Source of the DNA: Flavobacteriales bacterium
GTDB lineage: Bacteria > Bacteroidota > Bacteroidia > Flavobacteriales_F > PHOS-HE28
Length of the DNA: 64,000 bases
Reading direction: 5' to 3'
NCBI GenBank assembly: GCA_016705955.1
Contig: JADJKO010000013.1
Coordinates: 28,281 to 92,280, forward strand
The notes under the pieces were generated by a model that did not search any database, was not told the origin of the DNA, and saw only the letters and a program-made list of their open reading frames with translations. This document shows positions 18,641 through 28,252 of the stretch, piece after piece. How positions within the stretch are numbered: position 1 is the first letter of the stretch; each line of letters begins with the position of its first letter. A program made the translations under genes and the position numbers.

Positions 18641-19452
18641 AGGAACTTGGTCTGCGAGCCTTATCCGGCGCGGTTTACGTGGCCTTGGTGCTTGGCGCGG
18701 CGTGGCTTGGAACGGAAGCCACCGCGCTGCTCTTCCTGCCCATCACTGTAATGGCTGCGCTGGAACTGCGTAGACTGCAATGGGCCGACGCATCAGCAGC
18801 CATCCCGGCGATCCAGACCGGCGCACTTGCGGTGATCGCATACGGTGCATGGGTGTCCACGATCTTCTTCTTCCCTGCACCGGAGTTTCCGAAAGCGATC
18901 GCAGTGATCCTACTTGCCTTACTCGCGTTCGTGGTGATCCTGCTTCGTAGTGGAAGATCTGATCCCGCGACCAGGTTCGGTCATTTACTGGCCGTCGTTG
19001 TGTACATCACAGTCCCGATGGCGTGTGCCGTGTGGATGGTCGCCATCGATCCGATGCTCTTCATCGGCTTCATGCTCCTGCTTTGGACGAACGACACCGG
19101 CGCATACCTCGTGGGGAAGTCGATCGGGCGGAACAAGCTCATGCCGAAGGTGAGCCCGGGGAAGACTTGGGAGGGGTTGCTCGGCGGTATGGCCCTCACC
19201 GCATTGGTAGCGTGGTCGCTCATTACATACGGTGGTGTCGGACCGGTGAAGGAATGGATGATCGCCTCGGTTGTCGTGTCCATCACCGCAACGATCGGCG
19301 ACCTGCTCGAGAGCGCGATGAAGCGCGCGGCCGGGGTGAAGGACAGCGGTAAGCTGTTGCCCGGGCACGGCGGAGCGTTGGATCGCTTCGACGGCTACTT
19401 ACTTGCTGCACCGGCCATGTTGCTGGTGGTGCATCTGCTGATGGCGTCGTAA
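18637..19452 (+). CDS. cdsA: Phosphatidate cytidylyltransferase
   Basis: CdsA makes CDP-diacylglycerol from phosphatidic acid and CTP, the branch-point of phospholipid synthesis. The 271-residue protein has multiple membrane helices and the C-terminal family signature in ESAMKRAAGVKDSGKLLPGH followed by GGALDRFD, with the catalytic KD and D residues. DTGAYLVGKSIGRNKLMPKVSPGKTWEG, typical of the family, is also present. It starts with GTG overlapping the DUF2007 stop. Confidence 0.95.
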   Translation: MKELGLRALSGAVYVALVLGAAWLGTEATALLFLPITVMAALELRRLQWADASAAIPAIQTGALAVIAYGAWVSTIFFFPAPEFPKAIAVILLALLAFVVILLRSGRSDPATRFGHLLAVVVYITVPMACAVWMVAIDPMLFIGFMLLLWTNDTGAYLVGKSIGRNKLMPKVSPGKTWEGLLGGMALTALVAWSLITYGGVGPVKEWMIASVVVSITATIGDLLESAMKRAAGVKDSGKLLPGHGGALDRFDGYLLAAPAMLLVVHLLMAS

Positions 19453-19490
19453 ACGGACCATGCGTCCGAACGCACCTACCTTCAACCCGC

Positions 19491-20768
19491 ATGGCGGCTC
19501 CCAAGCTTCTTGATGTGTTGCCCCATTTGGTGGGCGAAGGCTTGATCTCTTCGGAGCAAGCCGATCGGATCCGCGCACGCTACGCCACGGATACCGACCA
19601 AGGGAGCAACCGCATGCTGCTGGTGTTCGCCATCCTCGGCAGTTTGTTGGTCGGCTTGGGGATCATCCTCATCATCGCGCACAACTGGGATGATCTGCCG
19701 CGTGTCGCTCGCACGATCATCGCTTTCCTTCCGGTCTTACTGGGTCAGGTACTCGTATGGTTCGCTCTGGAACGCAGGAACGGAAATGCCTCATGGCGTG
19801 AAGGCAGCGGAGTGCTATTGGCGTGCGGACTTTTCGCTTGCGTGGCACTGATCAGCCAGATCTACCACATCGATGGTGAACTGGATGGATACCTGCTCAC
19901 GTGCTCCTTGCTCATTCTTCCACTCTTGTACTTGCCGGGCTCATTGATCGTCACCCTCATCTACCTCGCCACCATCGTTTGGTACGGTTGGTTGGTCCGC
20001 TTTGACCATGGGGCCGATCACCCGTGGCTCATGATCCCGTTGATCGCTGCGGCGGTTCCGGTGTATCTGCGGTGGGCGAAGAGCAATGGCGTCGGCATCA
20101 GCTTCTGGTGGTTCAGTTTGTTCATGGCCTTGGGCGTGGGCATCACCAGCCAGTTGTTCTACACCGACTGGGAGGTCGTACACGTTCTGGGGCTTGTCGC
20201 CATGGCTTCCGCTTTCACACTGGTGCCGTGGATCCATCCCCGTCGCGTAATGCGCACGTGGCCTTGGGTGCTTGTTGGCGGGGCGACCATGCTGATCACG
20301 TTCTGCATCTTCAGTTTCCGCAATGTGTGGAAGGGGGTTGAACGTTTCAGTGACACAGGATCGGATACGGCGATCATCCTGATCCTTTCTGCGATCGGTA
20401 GTGTAGCCTACGTGCTATCGATCCGTCGTCGAAAACCTTTCGAGGGTTGGCCGTACCCGGAAGGCTGGTGGCTCTTCCTGCTGTGCTATGGGATCGGGCA
20501 ATTCTCCCCGATCGCTGCGACCATCCTGATGAACCTCACGCTGCTCGCCTTGGGTGTGTTCACCATGAAGCACGGGATCGAACGTGATTCGTTGCAGCGC
20601 ATGAACCTTGGACTGATCATCCTCAGCACCACGATCCTCATGCGCTTCTTCGACACCGATATGAGCTTCGTGCTGCGCGGCCTGGTCTTCATCGCCATCG
20701 GCTGCGGTTTCCTATACATGAACGTGCGCATGGTGCGCAAACGCGATCGTGACCGCCATGAAGCGTAG
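19491..20768 (+). CDS. DUF2157 domain-containing membrane protein
   Basis: This 425-residue protein begins with a soluble LLDVLPHLVGEGLISSEQADRIRARY segment typical of DUF2157. About ten hydrophobic segments follow (for example MLLVFAILGSLLVGLGIILIIAHNW, LVFIAIGCGFLYMNVRM). Family members are often paired with a GDYxxLxY protein, as here, where the stop overlaps the next gene. A TACCTTCA box at about 19480 may be its promoter. The biochemical role is unknown. Confidence 0.82.
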   Translation: MAAPKLLDVLPHLVGEGLISSEQADRIRARYATDTDQGSNRMLLVFAILGSLLVGLGIILIIAHNWDDLPRVARTIIAFLPVLLGQVLVWFALERRNGNASWREGSGVLLACGLFACVALISQIYHIDGELDGYLLTCSLLILPLLYLPGSLIVTLIYLATIVWYGWLVRFDHGADHPWLMIPLIAAAVPVYLRWAKSNGVGISFWWFSLFMALGVGITSQLFYTDWEVVHVLGLVAMASAFTLVPWIHPRRVMRTWPWVLVGGATMLITFCIFSFRNVWKGVERFSDTGSDTAIILILSAIGSVAYVLSIRRRKPFEGWPYPEGWWLFLLCYGIGQFSPIAATILMNLTLLALGVFTMKHGIERDSLQRMNLGLIILSTTILMRFFDTDMSFVLRGLVFIAIGCGFLYMNVRMVRKRDRDRHEA

Positions 20769-21348
20769 CACCTTGATCTTCCTCGCGATCGCGCTGGTCC
20801 AGTTGGGTTTCCTGGCATGGATGATCTTCGACCACCAACGGGTGTTGCATGATGGTGAGGTCTTCAAATTCCGCACAGCACCGATCGATCCGCGTGATCC
20901 GTTCCGCGGTGAGTACGTGATCCTGAATTTCGAGGCAAGCATCGGGGAATGGCCCGATCCGCATGCGGTACTGGATCAGGTGACGGATCAGGGTCAGTAC
21001 GGTCGGCAGCGATCATTCGCGCTGATCGCTGTAAGCGATACGTCCGGATATGCGGTGATCACGGGATTGGTCGCGGTTGAACCAACGAGTGGGGCCTTCC
21101 TTCCTGTGACCCACTACGGCGAGAAGGGCAGCATGGTGGATCGCGTGGAACTTCCCTTCCGACGCTTCTACCTGGAAGAGGGTGATGGTGCGACCACAGA
21201 GTCCATGCTGACGCCGCAATGGGAGAATGGGGAAAGGACCGAAGGACTTCCCGCCTATGCGCTTGTTCGTGTGTACCAAGGACAAGCCGTGATCGAGGAT
21301 CTGATCATCGGGGATCGTTCGATCCACGAGTGGCTCAACGAGCAGTAA
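20758..21348 (+). CDS. GDYXXLXY-family protein
   Basis: This 196-residue protein has an N-terminal membrane anchor (LIFLAIALVQLGFLAWMIF) and the family core FKFRTAPIDPRDPFRGEYVIL, a version of the GDYxxLxY motif in which RGEYVILNF takes its place. A C-terminal PAYALVRVYQGQAVIEDLIIGD strand completes the fold. I use the ATG at 20758 rather than GTG at 20749. It overlaps the DUF2157 stop by 11 bases, indicating translational coupling, and converges with the EI24 gene with a 14-base overlap. Function is unknown. Confidence 0.78.
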   Translation: MKRSTLIFLAIALVQLGFLAWMIFDHQRVLHDGEVFKFRTAPIDPRDPFRGEYVILNFEASIGEWPDPHAVLDQVTDQGQYGRQRSFALIAVSDTSGYAVITGLVAVEPTSGAFLPVTHYGEKGSMVDRVELPFRRFYLEEGDGATTESMLTPQWENGERTEGLPAYALVRVYQGQAVIEDLIIGDRSIHEWLNEQ

Positions 21349-22135
21349 GTGCCGTGGCTTCCTTCTTCGTGGTAGCGATCACCGCGCCAACAGAGGCCAT
21401 CACCGGAGCGAGCATCAAACCCACGAGCGGGACCTTCATCAGCAAGCTGAAGAGCGAACCATTCGCGAGTACCGCGCCCATGCTGCTGTTCACGGCACGC
21501 GCCGTTTCTCCGATGCGCATGCGACGACGCTCGTACACATAGTCGAACATGGAGAAGCCATAGAAGTACGCCGAGATCAGGAAGAGCAGGATCAAACTGA
21601 GCGGCGTGATGATGGGAACGATGAGGGACACGATCCAGATCCCTGCGGTGATCGTCAACTCCTGGATCCCGTTGCGCATGGCGATGAGCGCACCGCGCAT
21701 TGCATCCTTCATCAATTGTGAAAAGCTGAACGGGAAGTGCTTTCCTGTGATGATCTCCTCGGCGCGTTCACTGGCGTACGCCAAAAGCGGCGAAAGCAGG
21801 ACAAGGACGATGTACTTGTTCGCCACGAAGAGCAGGTAACCGATCGCGATCTTCAGGATCCATGAGACGATCACGTTGGTCGCGCCGTTGATCCACGCCT
21901 TCACCGCACTCCACCAACCCTGCTCATCCGGCTCGATCGTGATCTCCAAGTAGCCAGCCGCCCATGCGCCCAACCAGTCGGAAAGCGCCTCCAGACCATG
22001 GAACATGCCATAAGCTAGGAGCACCCAGAGCACGATGGGCACCAGGAACATCCAACCCATGCCGTTACCGAGCACGAAACGGAAGGCCACGAAGAACCCG
22101 GAGAAGCCCCGGCCGAAGTCCTTGGAGAACGACAT
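21335..22135 (-). CDS. EI24 domain-containing membrane protein (CysZ-like)
   Basis: This 266-residue polytopic membrane protein has SGFFVAFRFVLGNGMGWMFLVPIVLW at the N-terminus and about six hydrophobic segments, including ILKIAIGYLLFVANKYIVLVLLSPLLAYASERAEEIITG and YFYGFSMFDYVYERRRM. These match the EI24/CysZ family, which in proteobacteria includes sulfate uptake proteins. The substrate here is unproven. I start at MSFSKDFGRGFSGFF (22135); a longer frame to 22702 is antisense to purB and not real. It is divergent from purB. Confidence 0.82.
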   Translation of the reverse strand: MSFSKDFGRGFSGFFVAFRFVLGNGMGWMFLVPIVLWVLLAYGMFHGLEALSDWLGAWAAGYLEITIEPDEQGWWSAVKAWINGATNVIVSWILKIAIGYLLFVANKYIVLVLLSPLLAYASERAEEIITGKHFPFSFSQLMKDAMRGALIAMRNGIQELTITAGIWIVSLIVPIITPLSLILLFLISAYFYGFSMFDYVYERRRMRIGETARAVNSSMGAVLANGSLFSLLMKVPLVGLMLAPVMASVGAVIATTKKEATALTAR

Positions 22136-22164
22136 CGAGCAAAGATGCGCGCAATGCCGGTGGC

Positions 22165-22172
22165 TACCTTTG
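22165..22172 (+). promoter_or_regulatory. Putative -7 promoter box for purB
   Basis: TACCTTTG matches TAnnTTTG and lies 18 bases before the purB ATG at 22190. It supports that start over the longer reading from 22145, which would place the promoter inside the coding sequence. Confidence 0.5.
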
Positions 22173-22189
22173 GCGCCTTCCTGAAAACC

Positions 22190-23557
22190 ATGGACCTCGA
22201 CGCGCTCACCGCCATTTCGCCCATCGACGGACGCTACCGCGACCGCACACGGACCTTGGCGCGCTGGTTCAGCGAACACGCGTTGATGCGCTACCGCTTG
22301 CGCGTGGAATTGGACTACTTCGTATTCCTCTGTGAAACCCCGCTTCCGGAACTTGCGGGCACGCCGTTGGAACGCCTCGAGCCGATCCGTAGGCGCATCA
22401 CCGACCTGAGCACCGGCGACGCACAGCGGATCAAGGACATCGAAAAGGTGACGAACCACGATGTGAAGGCGATCGAATACTTCTTGAAGGAGCGCATGGA
22501 GGAGGCGGGCTTGGCGAAGCAGAAGGAGTTCGTACACTTCGCCCTCACCAGCCAGGACATCAACAACACCGCGCTGCCGTTGTTGATCAAGGATTTCATG
22601 TTCGCGGCGTACCTCCCCACCATGATCGGGTTGCGGGACAAACTGCATGGCCTTGCATTGGATTGGGCGCAGGTGCCGATGCTCGCGCGCACCCACGGCC
22701 AACCCGCCTCACCCACGCGCTTGGGTAAGGAGATCCAGGTCTTCGTGGAACGGTTGGATCAACAATTGAAACTGGTGCGCGAGGTTCCGTTCACCGGAAA
22801 ATTCGGCGGCGCCACCGGCAATTTCAATGCGCACCACGTTGCGTATCCCGAATTGGATTGGATCAAGCTCGCGGATCGGTTCCTCGATCAGAAGCTTGGC
22901 CTCAAGCGCCAGCAGTTCACCACGCAGATCGAACACTACGACAACCTCGCCGCGCTCTTCGACGGCATGCGCCGCGTGAACACGATCCTGATCGATCTGT
23001 GCAAGGATCTGTGGCAGTATGTGAGCATGGACTACTTCCGCCAACGGATCAAGGCCGGAGAGATCGGCAGCAGCGCCATGCCACACAAGGTGAACCCGAT
23101 CGATTTCGAGAACGCCGAAGGAAACTTGGGCATTGCCAATGCGCTCTTCATCCACCTCAGCGAGAAGTTGCCGATCAGTCGCCTGCAGCGCGACCTGACC
23201 GACAGTACGGTGACACGCAATATCGGCGTTCCGATCGCGCACACCATGCTCGCCATCGACAGCATCAACAAGGGGCTTGGCAAATTGCTCTTGAACGAGG
23301 CTGCCATCCGCCGCGACCTGGATGCACAGTGGCCCGTGATCGCCGAAGGCATGCAGACCATCCTGCGCCGCGCAGGGTTTCCACAGCCGTACGAGCGCTT
23401 GAAGGAATTGACACGCGGCAAGGAGCGCGTGAGCCAAGACGACATCAACGCATTCATTGACGGGCTGGAAGTAAGCGATGCCGTGAAGGACCAATTGCGC
23501 CGACTTTCACCGACCACATACACAGGTATGGACCTGTTAGGTCGTGTGATGTCCTGA
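22190..23557 (+). CDS. purB: Adenylosuccinate lyase
   Basis: PurB cleaves SAICAR and adenylosuccinate, releasing fumarate, in purine synthesis. The 455-residue protein starts MDLDALTAISPIDGRYRDRT and contains the family sequence TSQDINNTALPLLIKDF, the catalytic His region ARTHGQPASPTRLGKE, and the fumarase/lyase signature SSAMPHKVNPIDFENAEGN. DLTDSTVTRNIGVPIAH is also characteristic. The length equals that of the E. coli-type enzyme (456). It stands alone between the EI24 gene and the convergent DinB gene. Confidence 0.96.
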   Translation: MDLDALTAISPIDGRYRDRTRTLARWFSEHALMRYRLRVELDYFVFLCETPLPELAGTPLERLEPIRRRITDLSTGDAQRIKDIEKVTNHDVKAIEYFLKERMEEAGLAKQKEFVHFALTSQDINNTALPLLIKDFMFAAYLPTMIGLRDKLHGLALDWAQVPMLARTHGQPASPTRLGKEIQVFVERLDQQLKLVREVPFTGKFGGATGNFNAHHVAYPELDWIKLADRFLDQKLGLKRQQFTTQIEHYDNLAALFDGMRRVNTILIDLCKDLWQYVSMDYFRQRIKAGEIGSSAMPHKVNPIDFENAEGNLGIANALFIHLSEKLPISRLQRDLTDSTVTRNIGVPIAHTMLAIDSINKGLGKLLLNEAAIRRDLDAQWPVIAEGMQTILRRAGFPQPYERLKELTRGKERVSQDDINAFIDGLEVSDAVKDQLRRLSPTTYTGMDLLGRVMS

Positions 23558-23562
23558 TCCGA

Positions 23563-24045
23563 TCACGCACTCAACGAACGCTGGTACAGGACCAGATCAT
23601 TGCCGGGGATCCCTTCCAGACGGAGTGCGCGCATCATGGTGATCAATTGCCCACGGTGTTGCGTGCTGTGGTTGAAGCAATGGTGTAGCATGCGCCACAC
23701 CGCTGACTTCTGTGGATCGTCCTTGAGCGTTTTGAACTCCCGTGTTTCCAGCAAAAGGCCTTCGTCGTAGCCGAGGACCAGATCACAAAGCACCTTGCTG
23801 TAAGGGATAAGGTCCGCGATGTCCGATCTGTCGTTCGCAGGCCAAGGGACCGGGGCGCCTTGCAACCGGCAACTCCACGCATTCTCGGCATCGCGGATGT
23901 GCAGCAGTGTCTTGCGCAACGTGGGGAAGCTGCTCGGAACTTCGGCATCCAGAACGTGATCAGGTTCGATACACAAACGCTCTACGAACCGGGTGTTCGC
24001 CCACAGGTTGTAGCGGGCGTATTCATGTAATAGCGTGGTCATCAT
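23563..24045 (-). CDS. DinB family protein
   Basis: This ~160-residue four-helix-bundle protein has YARYNLWANTRFVERL at the N-terminus, LRKTLLHIRDAENAW carrying the first metal-binding His, and a C-terminal HHCFNHSTQHRGQLITMMRALRLEG with the HxxxH pair. This is the DinB/YfiT-like metal-binding pattern, often found in thiol-dependent transferases or detoxification proteins. Start codons ATG at 24045 or 24042 are equally plausible. It converges on purB with 5 bases between stops. Confidence 0.85.
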   Translation of the reverse strand: MMTTLLHEYARYNLWANTRFVERLCIEPDHVLDAEVPSSFPTLRKTLLHIRDAENAWSCRLQGAPVPWPANDRSDIADLIPYSKVLCDLVLGYDEGLLLETREFKTLKDDPQKSAVWRMLHHCFNHSTQHRGQLITMMRALRLEGIPGNDLVLYQRSLSA

Positions 24046-24137
24046 TGCCAAAGAGGTGGATAACGTTGTTGAAATTAGACGAAAAAAGTGCTCTGAACGA
24101 CAAGCAGGTTCCGGGACCTTCGCACAACGTAAGACGC

Positions 24138-24680
24138 ATGATAGCGACCCTGTTCGGAAGGAAACGGATCACCGAGGACAAACTGGCGAACGTGTTCGTG
24201 AACACGATGCTGGAGATGTGCGCGGAGGGGTTCCCGGTGGTGCTGGCGGAGGTGAACGAGGCTCCGGAGTTCGAACTTTCCCCCGGCATTCGTGATGGCG
24301 ACGACGACCATTTCCTGATGATCGTCCTCGCGGCCAACCTCATGGAAATGGAACGGACCATGGGTGCGGGCGTGGATAAGCGCATCTTCTCCCTATCGGT
24401 CTCCAAGTTCTCGCAGGCGATCAACCGGAATTGCACGGACGTGGAGTTGGAAGTGCGCGCATTGCAGTCGCGCATGGAGCGGTTGAACTTCCCGAGCAAG
24501 AACCCGGTGTACGCCATGGGCCGTGCGATCTTCCAGGAATACGACCTCTTCTGCTACCAGGACAGCTACTACCGCGAAATGCGCGCGCCGCAGCCGATCG
24601 TGTTGAAGCGACTGAACGGTCTGATGGGTTACTTCCTGTGGAACTGGCCGGAGGTGAACGAGCAGTACCGGATCGCCTAA
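24138..24680 (+). CDS. Conserved hypothetical protein
   Basis: This 180-residue soluble protein starts at MIATLFGRKRITEDKLANVF. It has an acidic middle (GIRDGDDDHFLMIVLAANLMEMER) and a helical C-terminal half (KNPVYAMGRAIFQEYDLFCYQDSYYREMRAP), and ends WNWPEVNEQYRIA. I do not recognise the family; no membrane segment, signal peptide or catalytic motif stands out. The frame extends upstream to 23907, antisense to the DinB gene, and a TTG at about 24066 is an alternative start. It converges with the lhgO gene, 4 bases apart. Confidence 0.6.
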   Translation: MIATLFGRKRITEDKLANVFVNTMLEMCAEGFPVVLAEVNEAPEFELSPGIRDGDDDHFLMIVLAANLMEMERTMGAGVDKRIFSLSVSKFSQAINRNCTDVELEVRALQSRMERLNFPSKNPVYAMGRAIFQEYDLFCYQDSYYREMRAPQPIVLKRLNGLMGYFLWNWPEVNEQYRIA

Positions 24681-24684
24681 GGCG

Positions 24685-25914
24685 TCAGACCGGCGCAATG
24701 GCCAATTCCTTGGCCGCCATGTCCACGATGTGTTCGCCGATGGCCAACGCCGCTGTTGCCGCAGGCGATGGGGCATTGAGCACGTGGATGTGATTGCCGC
24801 GCCGCTCGATGCGGAAATCATCGACCATCACGCCATCGGTGCCCAATAACATCGCGCGCACCCCTGCCCTACCCGGTTTGATGTCCTCCATTGCCAGTGA
24901 GGGGATCAGGCGCTTCAACGTACGCAGGAACAACCGTTTGCTGAACGCACGACGGTACTCGTCGATACCGTAGCTCATGTTCGAAAAGAAGAGCTTCCAC
25001 GTGCCGCCGTACGTGAGTGCATCGATCGTATCCTTCAGGTCGAAGTCGGTCTTGCCGTAGCCCTCGCGCTTGAAGGTGAACACCGCGTTGGGTCCGCACT
25101 CGATGCTGCCGTCGGTCATGCGCGTGAAGTGGACGCCCAGGAACGGGAAGCGTGGATCGGGCACGGGGTAGATGAGGTGCTTCACCTTGTGATGGCCCTG
25201 TTCCGTGAGGTCATAGTAGTCACCACGGAATCCGACGATGCGCTCCTTCACCTTGGCGCCGTCGGCCTTCGCCAAACGATCGCTCTGCAAGCCGCCGCAG
25301 AAGATCGCGAAGCGTGTGCGGTGGGTGCCCTTTGAGGTTCGCACGACACTTCCGCTGTCCGTGGAGGCGATCTCCTCGAACGTCTCACCGAGCGCAACCC
25401 GGCTTTCCGGTTGAAGCGCAAGAGCGAGATCGGCCATCTTGTTCGTGGCGGCGCGGAAGTCGATGATGCCGGTGCATCCGACGCGAACGGCTGCAATGCC
25501 TTCACAGAACGGCTCGATCTCCTTGATCCGTTCCGCCGCGATCCGCTCCATGCCCTCGATCCCGTTCGCAATGCCTGTATTGTAGATCTTCTCCAACCTC
25601 GGCAATTCCTCTCTGTTCGTGGCGACAATGAGCTTGCCGCAGATGTCGTGTGGCACACCATGCTCTTTCGCAAAGGCGACCAGTTCTCGACGACCGTTCA
25701 CACAATTGCGCGCCTTGTAGCTGCCCGGCTTGTAATAGATCCCACTATGGATCACACCGCTGTTGTTGCCGGTCTGATGATCAGCAAGTGCCGCCTCCTT
25801 CTCCAACAACAGGATGCGCAGGGCAGGGTAGCGCGTCTGCAATTTGTACAAGGTGGCGACGCCTACAATGCCTCCACCTACGATGACCACATCCCAAGGT
25901 CGCTGCTCATTCAT
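24685..25914 (-). CDS. lhgO: L-2-hydroxyglutarate oxidase
   Basis: This FAD-dependent enzyme oxidises L-2-hydroxyglutarate to 2-oxoglutarate at the membrane. The 409-residue protein has the dinucleotide-binding motif VVIVGGGIVGVATLYKL at the N-terminus, the family-specific TGNNSGVIHSGIYYKPGSYKARNCVNG, and C-terminal DFRIERRGNHIHVLNAPSPAATAALAIGEHI. I start at MNEQRPWDVVIVGGGI; an upstream in-frame start would overlap the MFS gene. It follows the MFS transporter gene by 17 bases, suggesting co-transcription. Confidence 0.92.
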   Translation of the reverse strand: MNEQRPWDVVIVGGGIVGVATLYKLQTRYPALRILLLEKEAALADHQTGNNSGVIHSGIYYKPGSYKARNCVNGRRELVAFAKEHGVPHDICGKLIVATNREELPRLEKIYNTGIANGIEGMERIAAERIKEIEPFCEGIAAVRVGCTGIIDFRAATNKMADLALALQPESRVALGETFEEIASTDSGSVVRTSKGTHRTRFAIFCGGLQSDRLAKADGAKVKERIVGFRGDYYDLTEQGHHKVKHLIYPVPDPRFPFLGVHFTRMTDGSIECGPNAVFTFKREGYGKTDFDLKDTIDALTYGGTWKLFFSNMSYGIDEYRRAFSKRLFLRTLKRLIPSLAMEDIKPGRAGVRAMLLGTDGVMVDDFRIERRGNHIHVLNAPSPAATAALAIGEHIVDMAAKELAIAPV

Positions 25915-25931
25915 GGCTGCGAAGATCGCGA

Positions 25932-27266
25932 CTATGCCGTTGCTGGGATCGGCACTTCCTCTTTCGGCACTCGCCAAAGCAGGAAGGCCCCAAGGACGAA
26001 GAAGGATCCGATGGCGATGATGGTATTGCGCAGATCGCCCGTGAACTGGTACACGAGTCCGTAAGCTGCTGTGCCCAGGACCGTTCCAACGTAATAACTC
26101 ACATCATAGAAACTGAAGAATGAAGCGGTGTCCTTCGTCGCCGGCAGGAATTTGGCGTAGGTGCTACGGCTCAGGGCCTGACAACCGCCCATCACGGATC
26201 CCACCAAGGCCGCGAGGATGTAGAACTGATAGGTCCAGTGGATGCTCCACGCCATGGCGCATACCCCCACCCAGATGAGGCAGCCCAGGAGCAGTGCCCT
26301 CAAATTGCCCAACCGTTTGCTCAATTGAACGAAGGTCAACGCACCCAATGCGGCAACAAGTTGGATGATGAGCACACTGATGATCAGGCTCTCGTCGGAG
26401 ATCGCCGAACCATCGGCTTGCTTGATCTCCTGCTTCGCGAAGTTGACGGCCAGGTACATGACGGTCTGGATGCCCATGTTGAACACGAAGAAGGCCATCA
26501 AATATCGACGCAGTCGCTGCATGCCCGTCAATTGGACCCACACTTTGCGCAACTCCTGGTAGCCGCTCCAGATCACGTGCTTCTTCCCCGGTTTCTGTCC
26601 CGATGGACCCGGCAACCGGCTGAATGGCCATTGTGCCCATCCGGCCCACCAGACCGCCACGCTCAAGAACGTGAGTCTCGCCGGTAGTCCATCCCTATCC
26701 GGAATTCCGAACCAGCCCGGTTTCATCACCATGAGCAGGTTGATGATGAGCAGGATCACGCTGCCGATATAGCCCATGGTATAACCACGCGCGCTGATGC
26801 GATCGTGGTCCTTGCGCTCGGCGATCTCGGGCAAATAGGCATCGTAGAAGACCAGGCTACCGGAGAATCCCGCGCAGGCCAGCACGATGCAGGCCATGCT
26901 CAGCCAGATGTGTTCCACCGAGAAGAAGAAGAGTCCGGCGCAACTCGCGGCACCGAGGTAGCAGAAGAACTTGAGGTACGAGAGTTTGTTCCCGCGGTGA
27001 TCCGCAATGCCACTGAGCAAGGGGACGATCATGGCCACAAGTAGGAAACCTGCCGACAAGGCATACGAGTAGAGAGATGCGGACGGCACACCGTACTGTT
27101 CCAGAAAGCGCGCCTCACCGAAGTCCGCAGTAACCGCCACGTAGAACATGGGGAAGACCGCACTCGTGATCGTAAGGGAGTACGACGAGTTCGCCCAGTC
27201 GTACATCGACCATGCCCGGATGACCTTGCGATCGCCTTTGACGATCCCGGAAGCGGATTGCTCCAT
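25932..27266 (-). CDS. MFS transporter, UMF1/Atg22-like
   Basis: This 444-residue protein has 12 predicted membrane segments. Family-typical sequences are RAWSMYDWANSSYSLTITSAVFPMFY at the N-terminus, SYLKFFCYLGAASCAGLFFF, ISARGYTMGYIGSVILLIINL and GGCQALSRSTYAKFLP. They match the UMF1 family (Atg22-like vacuolar effluxer relatives) within the major facilitator superfamily. The substrate is unknown; efflux of amino acids or peptides is possible by analogy. The start at MEQSASGIVKGDRKV avoids a non-conserved 16-residue extension. Confidence 0.88.
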   Translation of the reverse strand: MEQSASGIVKGDRKVIRAWSMYDWANSSYSLTITSAVFPMFYVAVTADFGEARFLEQYGVPSASLYSYALSAGFLLVAMIVPLLSGIADHRGNKLSYLKFFCYLGAASCAGLFFFSVEHIWLSMACIVLACAGFSGSLVFYDAYLPEIAERKDHDRISARGYTMGYIGSVILLIINLLMVMKPGWFGIPDRDGLPARLTFLSVAVWWAGWAQWPFSRLPGPSGQKPGKKHVIWSGYQELRKVWVQLTGMQRLRRYLMAFFVFNMGIQTVMYLAVNFAKQEIKQADGSAISDESLIISVLIIQLVAALGALTFVQLSKRLGNLRALLLGCLIWVGVCAMAWSIHWTYQFYILAALVGSVMGGCQALSRSTYAKFLPATKDTASFFSFYDVSYYVGTVLGTAAYGLVYQFTGDLRNTIIAIGSFFVLGAFLLWRVPKEEVPIPATA

Positions 27267-27331
27267 CGGCGCGGAAGGTAGCCGAAGCCAGGATCGGTCG
27301 TCCCTTACGACCAACCGGGCGCTACGCGAGG

Positions 27332-28252
27332 CTACTTCTTGATCGCCACCTCCACCCGACGGTTCTTGCTCATGCCCACCTCCGTATTGCTGTCATCGGC
27401 AGGTTCTGAAGCGTCCTTGCCCACGATGAGCACACGCGCTGCGTCGATCCCCGCCTCCACCAACGCTTCCTTAACGGACTCCGCACGTTCCTTGGAAAGG
27501 TCGACGAGGTCGGGTCGCACACGGGTGCGATCCATTTCCACGGAATCGAAGTGGCCAATGAGTTCGATCTTGAACGTGGTGTTCTCCTTCATGGCCTCGA
27601 TGAGATTGGTCACCCACGGCTCCATGGAAGGATCCACCGACTTCTGGAAGCGCTTGAAATAGAAGACCTGCACGTCCGCTTTCTCAGGTCCCTTGATCCC
27701 GGGAGGTGTCACCCCCTTCCGACTGAAGATGTACTCACTCTCGGCATCCTTCAACTGTTCGCAGCTACAGGAGGTCCGGTTCTTCACGGCATACACTTCC
27801 ACGTTGTCGATGAAGTAGTAGGCGGAGAATACCTGTGGACGGGTTTCGCCGCGCGGTCGCTTCACCTTCTCGTTCATTGTTTTCTCGGTGGCCGCAAAAT
27901 TCCCAAGGATCATCCACTCCTCGTTGCCCTTGCTCTGGTATGTCCCGCAGACGCCCTGCCAACTGAACAGGTCGCTGTACACTTTCGTCCGCACGGAGGG
28001 CACGGTCACCTCGTAGGTCAGGCTGAGCGCATCATCCTTCTCGATCTTGTCCTTGCTGAAGTACGCGCCCAATTCCCCTGTCGCGTATTTGCTCAGGTCG
28101 GCGAGCGACACGTAGAATCGCACACAATAGAGCGAGTCCTTCTTCATCTTGTACTTCAGCTGCGTTTGCAGGTAGGTGCGCGGCTCCTTGTTCTGGTAGC
28201 TCCACCAGCGAATACCGGTGTAGTTGGCACCGCTCAGGGCATGATTGATCAC
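27332..28252 (-). CDS. OmpA family protein, 3' part (frameshifted)
   Basis: The readable frame carries a beta-rich middle domain (INHALSGANYTGIRWWSYQNK through TSCSCEQLKDAESEYIFSRKG) and a C-terminal OmpA-like peptidoglycan-binding domain (IELIGHFDSVEMD... LSKERAESVKEALVEAGIDAARVLIVGKDAS... MSKNRRVEVAIKK). Such proteins link the outer membrane to peptidoglycan. The first residues continue the protein begun in the next entry; the frames meet near 28254, where the other frame ends its similarity at STPKNFAG. One base gained or two lost there would restore a single protein of about 390 residues. Confidence 0.8.
   Translation of the reverse strand: MINHALSGANYTGIRWWSYQNKEPRTYLQTQLKYKMKKDSLYCVRFYVSLADLSKYATGELGAYFSKDKIEKDDALSLTYEVTVPSVRTKVYSDLFSWQGVCGTYQSKGNEEWMILGNFAATEKTMNEKVKRPRGETRPQVFSAYYFIDNVEVYAVKNRTSCSCEQLKDAESEYIFSRKGVTPPGIKGPEKADVQVFYFKRFQKSVDPSMEPWVTNLIEAMKENTTFKIELIGHFDSVEMDRTRVRPDLVDLSKERAESVKEALVEAGIDAARVLIVGKDASEPADDSNTEVGMSKNRRVEVAIKK

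Noticed and set aside
22136..22702. N-terminal extension of the EI24 protein
   Set aside because: It is antisense to purB; the EI24 domain and its likely start begin at 22135.
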